Assembly (NCBI GenBank): GCA_023375785.1
Contig: SZWC01000529.1
Span: 21,919 to 85,918, forward strand
Length of the DNA: 64,000 bases
Direction of reading: 5' to 3'
From: Penium margaritaceum
Lineage: Eukaryota; Streptophyta; Zygnematophyceae; Desmidiales; Peniaceae
Shown: in pieces, positions 44,101-58,300 of the stretch
Numbering within the stretch: the first letter of the stretch is position 1
Layout of the letters: the number at the start of each line of letters is the position of its first letter
Position numbers and translations under genes: made by a program
Notes under the pieces: generated by a model
Told to the model about the DNA's origin: nothing
Database searches by the model: none
The model's input: the letters and a program-made list of their open reading frames with translations, nothing else

Positions 44101-46400
44101 TCGTGTTATGGGTTGTGAACGTTGACCACCCATATTGAAATTGTTTGGTCATACTGAGTGACATCTGCCTAGTTTAGTTGTTTGGTGTGCATAGTAGCCT
44201 CACCTCACAACTACTTATTGAAGTTCTTTGTCCTTTCTAGTGGATACCTAGGGCTCCCGAACCATTGTCTCTCCCTCTGACCATTTGTGACTCGTGTTAC
44301 AAGTTGTCAATGTTGACCACACAAAGTGGAGTTTTTTGGTCATATTCAGTGACGTATGTATCCTTTGGTTGGTCACTGTGCACGCTAGCCACACCTTGCC
44401 ACTACTTATTGAAGGTCTTTGTACTTGCTAGTTGATAACTAGTAGTCCCAACCCATCGTTCCCCCCTCTGACCATTTGTGATTGGTGTTATGATTTTTCA
44501 ACGTTGACCACACGTTGTGAAATTATTCTGTTATGGTTAGTGGCATATGCCTACTCTGGGTTGTCACTGTACATGGTTGCCAGGCCGTGTCACTATGTAT
44601 TGAAGGTCTTTGTGCTTTCTAGTTGATATGTAGTGTTCCCAGAGCATTTTTACCCCCTCTCACTATCTGTGACTCTTGTTGTGCGTTGTCAACGTTGACC
44701 ACATGAAGTGAAATTCTCTGGTCATTGTCACTGACATGTATATGCTTTGGTTGGTCACTATGCATGGTAGCCACACTGTGCCACTACATATTCAAGGTCT
44801 TTGTACTTGTTAGTTGATAAACAATATTCACAAACCATTGGTCCGCCCTCTGACCATTTGTGACTCGTGTTATGAGTAGTCAAAGTTGACCACACATAGT
44901 GACATTCTTTGGTCATCTTCAGTGACATATGCCTATTTTGGTTTGTCATTGTACATGGTAGCCACACCGTGCCACTACTTATTGAAGGTCCTTGTGCTTG
45001 CTAGTTGATACCTCGTGTTCCCAAGCCATCGTTCCCCCCTCTGACCATTTGTGACTCGTATTATGAGCTGTCAACGTTGACTACACGCAGCAGAATTCTG
45101 TGGTCAAAGGCAGTACATGTGCCTACTTTGGCCAGTCACTGTGCATGATAGCCACACCGTGCTACTATTTATTGAAGGTTGTTGTCCTTGCTAGTTGAAA
45201 GCTAATATTACAAAACCATTGTTTCCCCCTCTGACAACTTGTGACACGTGTTATGGGTTGTGACCATTGACCACCCATATTGAAATTCTTTGGTCATAGA
45301 CAGTGACATGTTAAACGTTTGGTTGTTTGGTGTGCATAGTAGCCTCACCGCGCCACTACTTATTGACGTTCTTTGTCCTTTCTATTCGAAACATAGGGTT
45401 CCCAAACCATTGTCTCTCCCTGTGACCAATTTCAACTCGTGTTATGAGTTGTGAATGTTGACCACATATAGTGGACTTATTTGGCCATAATCAGTGGCGT
45501 ATGCATCCTTTGGTTGGTCACTGTGCACCCTAGCCACACCATGCCTCTACGTATTAAAGGTCTTTGTACTTGCTAGTTGATAACTAGTGTTCCCAATACA
45601 TTGTTCCCATCTCTGACCATTTGTGACTCGTCTTATGATTTTTCAACGTTGACCACACACTGTGAATTCGTTTGGTCATGGTTAGTGGCATATGCCTGCT
45701 TTGACATGTCACTGTACATGGTTGCCACGTCGTGTCACTACGTATTAAAGGTATTTGTTCTTTCTAGTTGATAGCTAGTGTTCCCAAAGCATTTTTACCC
45801 CCTCTCACTAAGTGTGACTCTTGTTGTGAGTTGTCGATGTTGACCACATGAAGTGAAATTCTCTGGTCATGGTCAGTGACATATGCATACTTTGGTTGGT
45901 CCCTATGCATGGTAGCCACACTGTGCCACTGCATATTGAAGGTCTTTGTACTTGCTAGTTGATAACTAGTATTCACAAATCATTGTTTCCCTTTCCGACT
46001 ATTTGTGACATATGCATACTTTGGTCGGTCATTGTGCATGGTAACCACACCGTGCTACTAATTAATGAAGGTCATTGTCCTTGCTAGTTGAAAACTAATA
46101 TTCCAAAACCATTGTTTCCCCCTCAGACGATTTGTGACTCATGTGATGGGTTAGGAACGTTGATCACCCATACTGAAGTTATTCCGTCATGGTCAGTGCC
46201 ATATGCCTAGTTTGGTTGTTTGGTGTGCATAGTAGCCACACGGTGCCACCACGTATTGAAGTTATTTGTCCATTATAGTCGATGCATAGGGTTCCCAATC
46301 CATTGTGTCTCCCTCTGACCATTTGTGACTCATGTTATGAGTTGTGAATGTTGACCTCACATAGTGGACGTCTTTGGTCATAGTCATTGACGTACGTATA
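38122..46400 (-). repeat. Satellite block 4 (reverse), about 43 monomers in regular six-type order
   Basis: Continues the B monomer cut by C2. Type keys then follow F-E-D-C-B-A with few slips. F occurs near 38465, 39615, 40760, 41915, 43060, 44315 (gap included) and 45465, that is, every ~1150 bp. A is near 39425, 40570, 41720, 42870, 44130 and 45275. A hybrid A/C monomer lies near 39045, and part of a unit is missing near 45990-46010. The block ends in an F monomer where the strand flips. Confidence 0.95.
43794..43881. other. Assembly gap (88 N) flanked by C runs
   Basis: Exactly 13 C on each side of 88 N, at the place where satellite monomers have a short C run before CTCTGACC. The true length is unknown. 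Confidence 0.98.
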
Positions 46401-48419
46401 ATGACCAACCAAAGTAGGCATATGTCTCTGACCATGACCAAAGAATATCACTATGTGTGGTCAACATTGAAAACTCTTAACACGAGTCACAAATGGTCAG
46501 AGGGGGAAACAATGATATGTGAATACGAGTTATTGGCTAGCAAGTACAAAGACCTTCCATATGTAGAGGCACCGTGTGGCTACCATGCATAGTGACCAAG
46601 CAAAGTATGCATGTGTCACTGACTATGACCAAAGAAGTCCACTATGTCTGGTTAACATTGACAACTCATAACACAAGTCATAAATGGTCAGAGGGAGAGA
46701 CAATGGTTTGGAAACCCTGTGAAGTACCTAGAAAGGACAAAGGATTTCAATAAGTAGTGGCACAGGGTGGCAACTAGGCACACCAAACAACCAAACTAGG
46801 CATATGTCACTGACCATGACGAACGAATTTCAACATGGATGGTCTACGTTCACAACCCATAACATGAGTCACAAATGGTCAGAGGGGGAAACAATGGTTT
46901 TGGAATACTAGTTTTCAACTAGCAAGTACAACTACCTTCAATAAGTAGTAGCACGGTGTGGCTACAATGCACAATGACCGACCAAAGTATGAATATGTAC
47001 TGCCTTTGACCAAAAATCTGCTGTGTGTGGTAAACATTGACAACTCATAATACGAGTCCCAAATGGTCAGAGGGGGGGGGGGTGATGGTTTATGAACTCT
47101 AGGTATCAACTAGCAAGCACAAGGACCTTCAATAAGTAGTGGCACAGTGTGGCTACCATGTACAATGACCCGCCAAAGTAGGCATATGTCACTGACCATG
47201 ACCAAAGAATGTCACTATGTGTGGTAAACTTTGACAACTCATAACACGGGTCACAAATGGTGAGAGGGGGAAGCAATGGTTTTTGAATAATAGTTATTAA
47301 CTAGTGAGTATAAACACCTTCAATATTCAGTGGTACAGAGTGGCTACCATGCACAGTGACCAACTAAAGCATGCATATGTCACTAAACATGACCAAAGAA
47401 TTTCACTTCATGTGGTCAATGTTGACAACTCACAACAAGAGTCACAAATAGTCAGAGGGGATAACAATGGTTTGGGAACACTATCTATCAACTAGGAAGC
47501 ACATAGACCTTCAATATGTAGTTACAGGGCGTGGCAACCATGTATGGTGACAGAGCAAAGGAGGCATATGCCACTAATAGTGACCAAACGAATTTCACAG
47601 TGTGTGGTGAACGTTGAAAATCCAAAACACGAGTCACAAATGGTCAGAGGGGGGAAACAATGGGTTAGGAACACGAGTTATCAACTAGCAAGTACAAAGA
47701 CCTTCAACAAGTAGTTGTACGGTGTGGCTAGAGTGCACGGGGACCAACCAAAGGATGCATACGTCACTGGCTATGACCAAAGAAGTCCACTATGTGAGGT
47801 CAACATTGACAACTCATAACACGAGTCGAAAATTGTCAGGGGGAAAGACAATGGATTGGGGACCCTATGTAGCGAAGAGAAAGGACAAAGAACTTCAATA
47901 AGTAATGGCACGGTGTGGCTACTATGCACACCGAACAACCAAACTAGGCATATGTCAATGACCATAACCAGAGAATTCCAATATGGGTGGTCAACGTTCA
48001 CAACCCATAACACGAGTCAAAAATGGTCAAAGGGGGAAACAATGGTTTTGGAATATTAGTTTTCAACTAGCAAGTACAACGTCCTTCAATAAGTAGTAGC
48101 ACGGTATGGCTACCATGCACAATGACCGACCAAAGTAGGCATATATACTGCCTTTGACCAAAGAAATCCGCTCTGTGTGGTCAACATTTACAAGAATAAT
48201 ACGAGTCACAAATGGTCAGAGGGGGGAACGATGGTTTGGGAACACCAGGTATTAACTAGCAAGCACAAGGACCTTCAATTAGTAGTGGCACAGTGTGGCT
48301 ACCATGTACAATGACCAACCAAATTAGGCATATGTCACTAACAATGACCAAAGAATGTCACTATGTGTGGTCAACTTTGACAACTAATAACACGAGTCAC
48401 ACTTAGTCGGAGGGGGCAA
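46401..48419 (+). repeat. Satellite block 5 (forward), about 10 monomers
   Basis: Starts ATGACCAACC at the orientation switch. Types: C (46431), F (46624), A (46811), B (47000), C (47196), D (47385), E (47576), F (47770), A (47961), B (48152), C (48340). After the first C-to-F jump the order is regular. A G run lies near 47081. Confidence 0.95.
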
Positions 48420-49399
48420 TGTTGGAAAACCGTGTGGTGGCAGTTCCAACATGGCCTGATGGGTCTTTTACGTTCACGGCTTCTTTTGTGCAGGTGTTGA
48501 GTGTAAACGTGAGCTTTCTGGTCACCTCACGCTTTGTTTTTGGAAGTGGAAGACAGTTGTGAGATAGTCTCTTTTGCAAAGAGAAGAACACAATATTGCA
48601 TTAGTTGTTGGACATGGACATGATCTGAACATTTGTAGGGCTAGTCATGGGCTCTCCAACGCACCAAACCGTGCGCGATTAAGATAATCGTAGCTCCTGC
48701 TACGTCAGTCGAAGCGCAGCAGCCCAAAGCAGCAGTCCACTTGGCGGCGCGCACCACGTAGCCTGCCGATGTGCCTTCATACATCAAGGACCCATTAAAA
48801 TGCCATTCCGGAGGCACAGTATCCCTACGCATAGTGGCGACGCCCCTTGTACCTTTTGGGTCTGTTTCGATAAGCTAATCATCAAGTTTGGTGATGGGGA
48901 TGGACGTGGGTCGAAACCTATTCGCGGACTGCCAGTCAGAATTTTGACTATCCGTGAGTAACAAACTGTACTACTGAGTTTCGGACTGTGAGCCAGGATT
49001 TTGGCTAAGTTCCTCAGTAACAAAACTGCACCCCTATATCCAGCGGATCACCCACCGGACGCCTCGACAGTCCCTCCGGAGCAAAATCCCCATATGCCAT
49101 TTTGTTATTCGTTCAGGTGGATTATCCACCTCCAGTCAAACCGCGGTCGACTCCCAAAGCCGCCGCGCTTACCCCAACTTTGGAAGCCCATATCCCCCTC
49201 GATACTTGTCCGATCCAGGTGAAACAACTTCCACTAGATTGTGCAACTCGTCACATTTTAGGGGCAATCCTCCAATTTAGGTTCAGAGCAATCCTTGAGT
49301 CTTCCGATCCAACAACAAGGAATTCTCTCTCTCTCTCTGGCGGCTCGTCGGCGCCTCTCGGTGTTGCACTTGGGCATGCAGAGGGGGAAATTTTCAACA
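48420..49399. mobile_element. LTR-like insert (TGTTG...CAACA) without target duplication
   Basis: Starts TGTTGGAAAAC and ends TTTTCAACA, an inverted repeat typical of LTR ends. No protein-like frame; the 100-codon plus frame at 49102-49404 has no recognisable feature. The flanks do not repeat (GGCAA and TGTAA). Left of it is a C monomer, right of it a D monomer, so satellite is missing at the joint. Probably a solo LTR in a rearranged site. A CT run lies near 49326. Confidence 0.45.
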
Positions 49400-52300
49400 T
49401 GTAACAATGGTTTGAGAATACTAGCTATCAACTAGAAAGCACAAAGACCTTCAATACGTAGTGACATGACATGGCAACCATGTACAATAACAAAACAAAG
49501 TAGGCATATGCCACTAACAATGACCAAAAGAATTTCACAGTGTGTGGTCAATATTGAAAGCTCATGACAAGAGACACAAATGGTCAGAGGGGGAAACAAT
49601 GGGTTGGGAACACAAGTTATCAACTAGCAAGTACAAAGACCTTCAACAGGTAGTGGCACGGTGTGGCTTGCTTGCACAGTGACCAACCAAAGGATGCATA
49701 CGTCACTGAGTATGACCAAAGAAGTCCACTATGTGTGGTCAACCCTATGGGAACCCTATGTATCAACTAGAAGGGACATAGAACTTCAATACGTAGTGGC
49801 ACGGCGAGGCTACTGTACACACCGGACAACCAAACTATGCATATGTCACTGAGCATGACCAAAGAAGTTCAATATGGGTGGTCAACGTTCACAACCCATA
49901 CCACGAGTCACAAATGGTCAGAGGGGGGAAACAATGGTTTCGGATTATTTGTTTTAAACAAGCAAGTACAACAACCTTCAGTACGTAGTAGCACGGTGTG
50001 GCCACCATGCACAATGACCGACCGAAGTAGGCATATGTAGTGCCTTTGACCAGAGAAATCCGCTGTGTGTGGTCAACCTTGATAACTAAAAATAGACTCA
50101 CAAATGGTCAGAGGGGGAAACGATGGTTTGGGAAGACTAGTTATCGACTAGCAGGTACAAAGACCTTCAACATGCTGTGGCACAGTGTGGCTACCATGCA
50201 CAGTGACCAGCCAAAATATGAATATAGCACTGACCATGACCAAAGAATTTCACTTAATGTGGTCAACGTTGACAACTCACAGCAAGAGTCACAGATGGTG
50301 AGAGTGGGTAACAATGCTTTGGGAACACTAGCTATCGACTAGAAAGCACACAGACATTCAATACGTAGTGACACGGCATGGCAACCATGTATAGTGACAA
50401 ACCAGAGTAGGTATATGCCACTAACCATCACCAAACAAATTTCACAGTGTGTGGTCAACGTTGAAAACTCATAACATGAGTCACAAATGGTCAGATAGGG
50501 AAACAATGGACTGTGAACACTAGTTATCAACTAGCAAGTACAAAGGCCTTCAACAAGTAGTGGCACGGTGTGGCTAGCGTGCAAAGTGACCAACCAAAGG
50601 ATGCATACATCAGTGACTGTGACCAAAGAAGTCCACTATGTGTGGTCTACATTGACAACTCATAACACGAGTCAAAATGGTCAGATGAGATGACAATGGT
50701 TTGGAAACCATATGTAGTGACTAGAAAGGACGATGAGCTTTAAAACATAGTGGCACGATGTGGCTACTGTGTACACCAAACAACCAAACTAGGCATATGT
50801 TAGTGACCATGACCAAAGAATTTCAATATGGGTGGTCAACGTTCACAACCCACAACACGAGTCACAACTGGTCAGAGGCGGAAACAATGGTTTTAGAATA
50901 TTACTTTTCAACAAGCAAGTAAAACGACCTTCAATAAGTAGTAGCACGGTGTGGCTACCATGCAGAATGACCGGCCAAAGTAGGCATATGTACTCACTTT
51001 GACCAAAGAAAACCAATGTGTGTGGTCAACCTTGACAGCTCATAATACAAGTCACAAATGGTCAGAGCGGTGGACGATGGTTGGGGAACACCAGGTATCA
51101 ACTAGCAAGCACAGAGACCTTCAATAAGTATTGGCACGATGTGGCTACCATGTACAATGACCAACCAAAGAAGGCACATGTCATTGACCATGACCAAAGA
51201 ATGTCACAGTGTGTGGTCAACATTGACAACTCATGACAGGAGTCACAAATGGTCAGAGGGGGAAAACAATGGTTTGTGAATACTAGTTATTGACTAGCAA
51301 GTACAAAGACCGTCAATATGTAGTGGCACAGTATGGCTACCATGCACAATGACCAGCCAGAACATGCATATGTCACAGACCATGAAGAAATAGTTTTGCT
51401 TCACGTGGTCAACTTTGACAACTCACAACAAGAGTCACAGCTAGTGAGAGGGGGCAACAATGCTTTGGGAACATTAGCTATCAACTAGAAAGCACATAGA
51501 CCTCCAATACGTAGTGACAAGGCGTGGCAACCATGTACAGTGACAACCCAAAGCAGGAATATGCCACTAACCATGACCAATAGAATTTTGACGGTGTGTC
51601 GCCAGCGTTAAAAACTCATAACACGAGTCACAAATGGTCAGAGGGGGAAACAATGAGTTGGGAATACTAGCTATGAACTAGCAAGTACAAATACCTTCAA
51701 CAAGTAGTGGCACAGTGTGGCTAGCGTGCACGGTGACCAATCAAATGATGCATACGTCACTGACTATGACCAAAGAAGTCCACTTTGTGTGGTCAACATT
51801 GACAACTCGTAACACGAGTCAAAAATGGTCAGAGGGAGAGACAATGGTTTGGGAACCCTATGTAGCAACTAGAAAGGACCCTCAATAAGTAGTAGCACGG
51901 TGTAGAAAGGCTTACAGAAAGGCTTGGTTTGGGAACCCTATGTAGACTATAAACGACCCTCAATAAGTAGTACCACGGTGTGGCTGTCATGCACAATGAC
52001 CGACCAAAGTAGGCATATGTACTGCCTTTGACCAACGAAATCCGCTGTGTGTGGTCAACATCGACAACTCATAATACAAGTCACAAATGGTCAGAGGGGG
52101 GAACAATGGCTTGGGAACACCAGGTTTCAACGAGCAAGCACACGGACATTCAATACGTAGTGGCATGGTGTGGCCACCATGTATAATGACCAACAAAAGT
52201 AGGCATATGTCACTGGCCATGACCAAATAATGTCACTATGTATGGTCAACTTTGACAACTCATAACACGGGTCACAAATGGTCAGAGGGGGAACCAATGA

Positions 52301-55300
52301 TATGTTAATAATAGTTATTGAACAGCAAGTATAAAGACCTTCAGTATGTAGTGGCACAGTGTGGCTACCCTGTACAGTAACCAACCAATGTATGCATATG
52401 TCACTGGCCTAAACCCTAAACCCTAAACCCTAAACCCTATGACCAAAGAATTTCACTTCATGTGGTCAATGTTGACAACTCAAAGCAGGAGTCTCACTTA
52501 GACAAGGGGGATAACAAGAGTTTGGGAAGACTCGCTATGAACTATAAATCACAATTTCCTTCAATACGTGGTGATATGTCATGGCAACCATGTACATTGA
52601 CAAAACTAAGTAGGCATATGCCACTAACCATGACCAAAAGAAATTCACTGTGTGTGGTCAACGTTGAAAACTCATAACAAGAGACACAAATGGTCAGAGG
52701 GGGAAACAATGGGCTGGGAAAACAATGATTTGTGAATAATAGATAGTGACCAGCAAGTAGAGAGACCGTCAATATGCAGTGGCACAGTGTGGCTACCATG
52801 CACAGTGACTAGCCAAACTATGCATATGTCACTGACCATGACCAAATAATTTAACTTCACGTGGTCAACGTTGACGACTCACACCAAGAGTCACATATAG
52901 TGAAAGAGGGTAACAATGCTTTGGGAACACTAGCTTTGAACTAGAAAGCACAAAGACAATTCAATACGTAGTGAACCGGCGTGGCAACCATGTGTAGTGA
53001 CAAACCAAAGTAGGCATATGCCACTAACCATGACCAAAAGAATTTCACAGTGTGTGTTAAACGTTCAACCCTCATAGCACAAGTCACAAATGGTCAGAGG
53101 GGGAACCAATGGGTTGGGAACACCAGTGATCAACTAGCAAATACAAAGACCTTCCACAAGTAGTGGCACGCTTAAGCCAGCGTGCATAGCAACCAACCAA
53201 AGGATGCGTACGTCACTGACTATGACCAAAACAGTCCACTAAGTGTGGTCTACATTGACAACTCTTAACACGAGTCAAAACTGGTCAGGGGGAGAGACAA
53301 TGGTTTGGGAACCGTATGTATGGACTAGAAAGGAAAAAGAACTTCAATAAGTTGTGGCACTGTGTGGCTACTATGCACACCAAACAACCAAACTAGGCAT
53401 ATGTCACTGACCATGACAAAAGAATTTCAATATGGGTTGTCAACGATCACAGCTCAGAACATGAGTCACCAATGGTCAGAGGGGGAAGCAATGGTTTTGG
53501 AATATTAGTTTTCAACTAGCAAGTACAACAACCTTCAATAAGTAGTAGCACATTTTGGTTACAATGCACAATGACCGACCAAAGTAGGCATCCGTACTGC
53601 CTTTGACCAAAAGAAATCTGCTCTGCGTGGACAACATTGACAACTCATAATACGAGTCACAAATGGTCACAGAGGGGGAGGGGGGGCGGTGGTTTGGGAA
53701 CACTAGGTATAACCTAGCAAGCACAAGGACCTTCAATACGGCACGGTGTGGCTACCATGTACAATGACCAACCAAAGTAGGCAGATGTCACTAACCATGA
53801 CCAAAGAATGTCACTATGTGTGGTCAACTTTGACAACTCATAACACGGGTAACAAATGGTCAGAGGGGGGAACAATGGTTTGTGACTAATAGTTATCAGC
53901 TAGCAAGTATAAACAACTTCAATATGCACTGGCACACAGTGGCTACCATGAATAGTGACTAATCAAAGTATGCATATGTCACTGACCATGACCAAAACTT
54001 TTCAACTCATGTAGTCAACGTTGACAACTCACAACAAGAGTCACTGTTAGTCAGAGGGGATAACAATGGTTTGTAAACACTAGCTATCAACTAGGAAGCA
54101 CGAAGATCTTCAATACGTAGTGACACGGCGTGGCAACCATGTAAACTGACAAACCAAAGTAGGCATATGCTACTAACCATGAATAAAAGAATTTCACAGT
54201 GTGTTGTCAATGTTGAAAACTCATAACACGAGTCAAAAAGCTTCAGAGGGAGAAAAAATCAATTGGGAACACTAGTTATCAACTAGCAAGTGCAAAGACC
54301 TTCAACAAGTAGTGGCACAGTGTGGCTAGCGTGCACAGTGACCAACCAAGGGATGCATATGTCACTCACAATGACCAAAAAAGTCCACTACGTGTAGTCA
54401 ACATTGACAACTCATAACACGAGTCAAAATGGTCACAGGGAGAGACAATGGGTTGGGAACACTGTGTAGTGACTAGAAAGGACAAAGAACTTCAATAAGT
54501 ACTAGCACGGTGCAGCAACTATGCACACCGAACAACCAAACTAGGCATATGTCACTGACCATGACCAAAGAATTCCAATATGGGTGGTCAACGTTCACAA
54601 CCCATACCACGAGTCACAACTGGTCAGAGGGGGGACAATGGTTTTGGAATATTTGGTTTCAAATAGCAAGTACAACGACCTTCAATTTGTAGTAGCACTA
54701 CTGTGGCTGCCTTGCACATTGACCGACCAAAGTAGGCAAATGTACTGCCTTTGACCAAAGAAATCTGCTGTGTGTGGTCAACATTGACAACTCATGATAC
54801 GAATCACAAATGGTCAGAGGGGGGGGGGACGATGGTTTTGGAGCACCAGGTATCAACTGCGAAGCACAAGGACCTTCAATAAGTAGTGGCACGGTGTGGC
54901 TACCTTGTACAATGACCACCCAAAATAGGCATATGTCACTGACCATGACCAAAGAATGTCACTATGTGTGGTCAACTTTGACAACTCATAACACGAGTCA
55001 CAAATGGTAAGAGAGGGAAACAATGGGTTGTGAATACTAGTTATCGACTAGCAAGTATAAAGACCTTCAATATGCAGTGGCACAGTGTGGCTACCATGCA
55101 CAGTGACCAACCAACGTATGCATCCGTCACTGACCACGACCAAATAAATTCACTTCATGTGGTCAATGTTGACAACTCACAACAAGAGTCACATTTAGTC
55201 AAACGTGGTAACAAAGGTTTGGGAACACTAGCTATCTACTAGAAAGCACAGAGACCTTCAATACGTAGTGACACGGCGTGGCAACCATGTACAGTCACAA

Positions 55301-58300
55301 AACAAAGAAGGCATATGCCACTAATACTGACCAAAGTTATTTCACAGTAGGTGGTCAACGTTGAAAACTCATAACAAGAGAGACAAATGGTCAAAGGGGG
55401 AAACAATGTGTTGGAAACACGAGATATGAACTAGCAAGTACAATGACCCTCAACAAGTACTGGCACGGTGTGGCTTGCGTGCATAGTGCCCAACCAAAGG
55501 ATGCATACGTCACTGACTACGACCAAATAAGTCCACTTTGTGTGGTCCACATTGACAGCTCATAACACGAGTCACAAATGGTCAGACGGAGAGAGAATGG
55601 TTTGCAAAACCTATTTATGGACTAGAAAGGACAAAGAACTTCAATATGTAGTGGCACGGTGAGGCTACTATGCACACGGAACAACTAAACTAGGCATATG
55701 ACACGTACCATGACCAAAGAAGTTCAATATGGGTGGTCAACGTTCACAACCCATACCACGAGACACAAACGATGGAGGGGGAAAAATGGTTTTGGATTAT
55801 TAATTTTCAACTAGCAAGCACAAGGAGCTTCAATAAGTAGTGGCACGGTGTGGCTACCATGTACAATGACCACCCAAAGTAGGCATACATCACTGACAAT
55901 GACCAAAGAATGTCACTATGTGTGGTCAACTTTGACAACTCATAACACGAGTCACAAATGGTCCGAGGGGAAAACAATGGGTTGTGAAGACTAGTTATCG
56001 ACTAGCAAGTACAAAGACCTTCAATATGTAGTGGCACAGTGTGGCTACCATGCACAGTGACCAGCCAAAATATGCATATGTCACTGACCATGACCAAAGA
56101 ATTTCACTTCACGTGGTCAACGTTGACAACTCACAACAAGAGTCACAGATAGTGAGAGTAGGTAACAATGCATTGGGAACACTAGCTATCAACTACAAAG
56201 CAGAATGACCTTCAATACGTGGTGACATGGCGTGAAAACCATGTACGGTGACAAGCCAAAGTAGGCATATGCCACTAGTCATGAACAATATAACTTCACA
56301 GTTTGTGGTCAACGTTGAAAACTCAAAACACGAGTCACAAATAGTCAAAGGAGGAAACAATGGGTTGGGAACACTAGTTATCAACTAGCAAGTACAAAGA
56401 CTTTCAACAAGTAGTGGCACGGTGTGGATAGCGTTTGTGACCAACCAAAGGATGCAAATGTCACTGACTATACCCAAAGATGTCCACTATGTGTGGTCAG
56501 CATTGACAACTGATAACACAAGTCAAAATGGTCAGAGGGAGAGACAATGGTTTGGGAACCCTGTGTATCGACTAGAAAGGACAATGAACTTCAATAAGTA
56601 GTGGCACGGTGTGGCTACTATGCACACCGAACAACCAAACTACGCATATGTCACAGACCATGACCAAAGAATTTAAATATGGGTGGTCAATGTTCACAAC
56701 CCATAACACGATTCACAACTGGTCAGAGGGGGAAACACTGGTTTCGGAATATTAGTTTTCAACTAGTAAGGACAAAGACCTTCAATAAGTAGTAGCACGG
56801 TGTTGCTTCCATGCACAATGACCGACCAAAGTAGGCATATGTACTGCATTTGACCAAAGAAATCCGCATAGAGTGGTCAACGTTGACAGCTCCTAATACA
56901 AGTCACAAATGGTCAGAGGGCGAAACGATAGTTTGGAAACACCAGGTATCAACTAGCAAGCACAAGGACCTTCAATAAGTAGTGGCACCGTGTGGCCACC
57001 ATGTACAATGACCAACCAAAGTAGGCATATGTCACTGACCATGACCAACGAATGTCACTATGTATGGTCCTTGACATCTCATAACACGTCACAAATGGTC
57101 AGAGGGGGAAACAATGGTTTGTGAGTCCTAGTTATCAACTAGCAAGTACAAAGACCTTCAATATGCAGTGGCACAGTGTAGCCAGCGTGCACAGTGACCA
57201 ACCAAAGTATGCATCTGTCACTGACCATGACCAAAGAATTTCACTTCATGTGGTCAACGTTGACAAGTGACAAGAAGAGTCACAGATAGTCAAAAGGGGT
57301 AACAATGGTTTGGGAACACTAGCTATCAAGTAGAAAGCACAAAGACATTCAATACGTAGTGACACAGCGTGGCAACCATGTACAGTGACAAACCAAAGTA
57401 GTCATATGCTTCTAACAATGACCAAAAGAAGTCAAAAGTGCGTGGTCAACGTTGAAAACTCATAACACGAGTCACAAATGATGAGAGGGGGAAACAATGG
57501 GTTGGGAACACTAGTTATCAACTAGCAAGTACAAAGACCTTCAAAAAGTAGTGGCACGGTCTGGCTAGCGTGCACAGTGACCAACTAAAGGATACATACG
57601 TCATTGACTTTGACCGAAGAAGTCCACTACGTGTCTTCAACACTGACAACTCATAACACGAGTCACAAATGGTTATAGGGAGAGACAATGGTTTGGGAAC
57701 CATATGTAGCAACAAGAAATGACACAGACCTTCAATACGTAGTGGCAGGGTGTGGCTACTATGCACACCGAACTACCAAACTAGGCAAATGTCACTGAAC
57801 ATGACCAAAGAATATCAATATGGGTGGTCAACATTCACAACCCATAACAGGAGTCATAAAAGGTCAGAGGGGAAAACAATGGTTTCCGAATATTAGTTTT
57901 CAACTAGCAAGTACAACGTCCGGAGTAATTAGAAGCACGTTGTGGCTACCATGCACAATGACTGACTAAAGTAGGCATGTGTACTGCCTTTGACCAAAAA
58001 GATCCGCTGTGTCTGGTCATCGTTGACAACTCATAATACAAGTCACAAATGGTCACAGAGGGGGTCGATGGTTTGGGAACAGCATGTTTCAACTAGCAAG
58101 CACAAAGACATTCAATAAGTAGTGGCACGGTGTAGCTACCATGTACAATGACCAACCAAAGTAGCCATATGTCACTGACCATGACCAAAGAAGGTCACTG
58201 TGTATGGTCAACTTTGACAACTCATAATACGAGTCACAAATGGTCAGAGGGGGAAACAGTGGTTTATGAATACTAGTTATCGACTAGAAAGTACGAAGAT

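Noticed and set aside
52408-52440. A true chromosome end
   Set aside because: Only about four telomere units, with the same monomer continuing on both sides.
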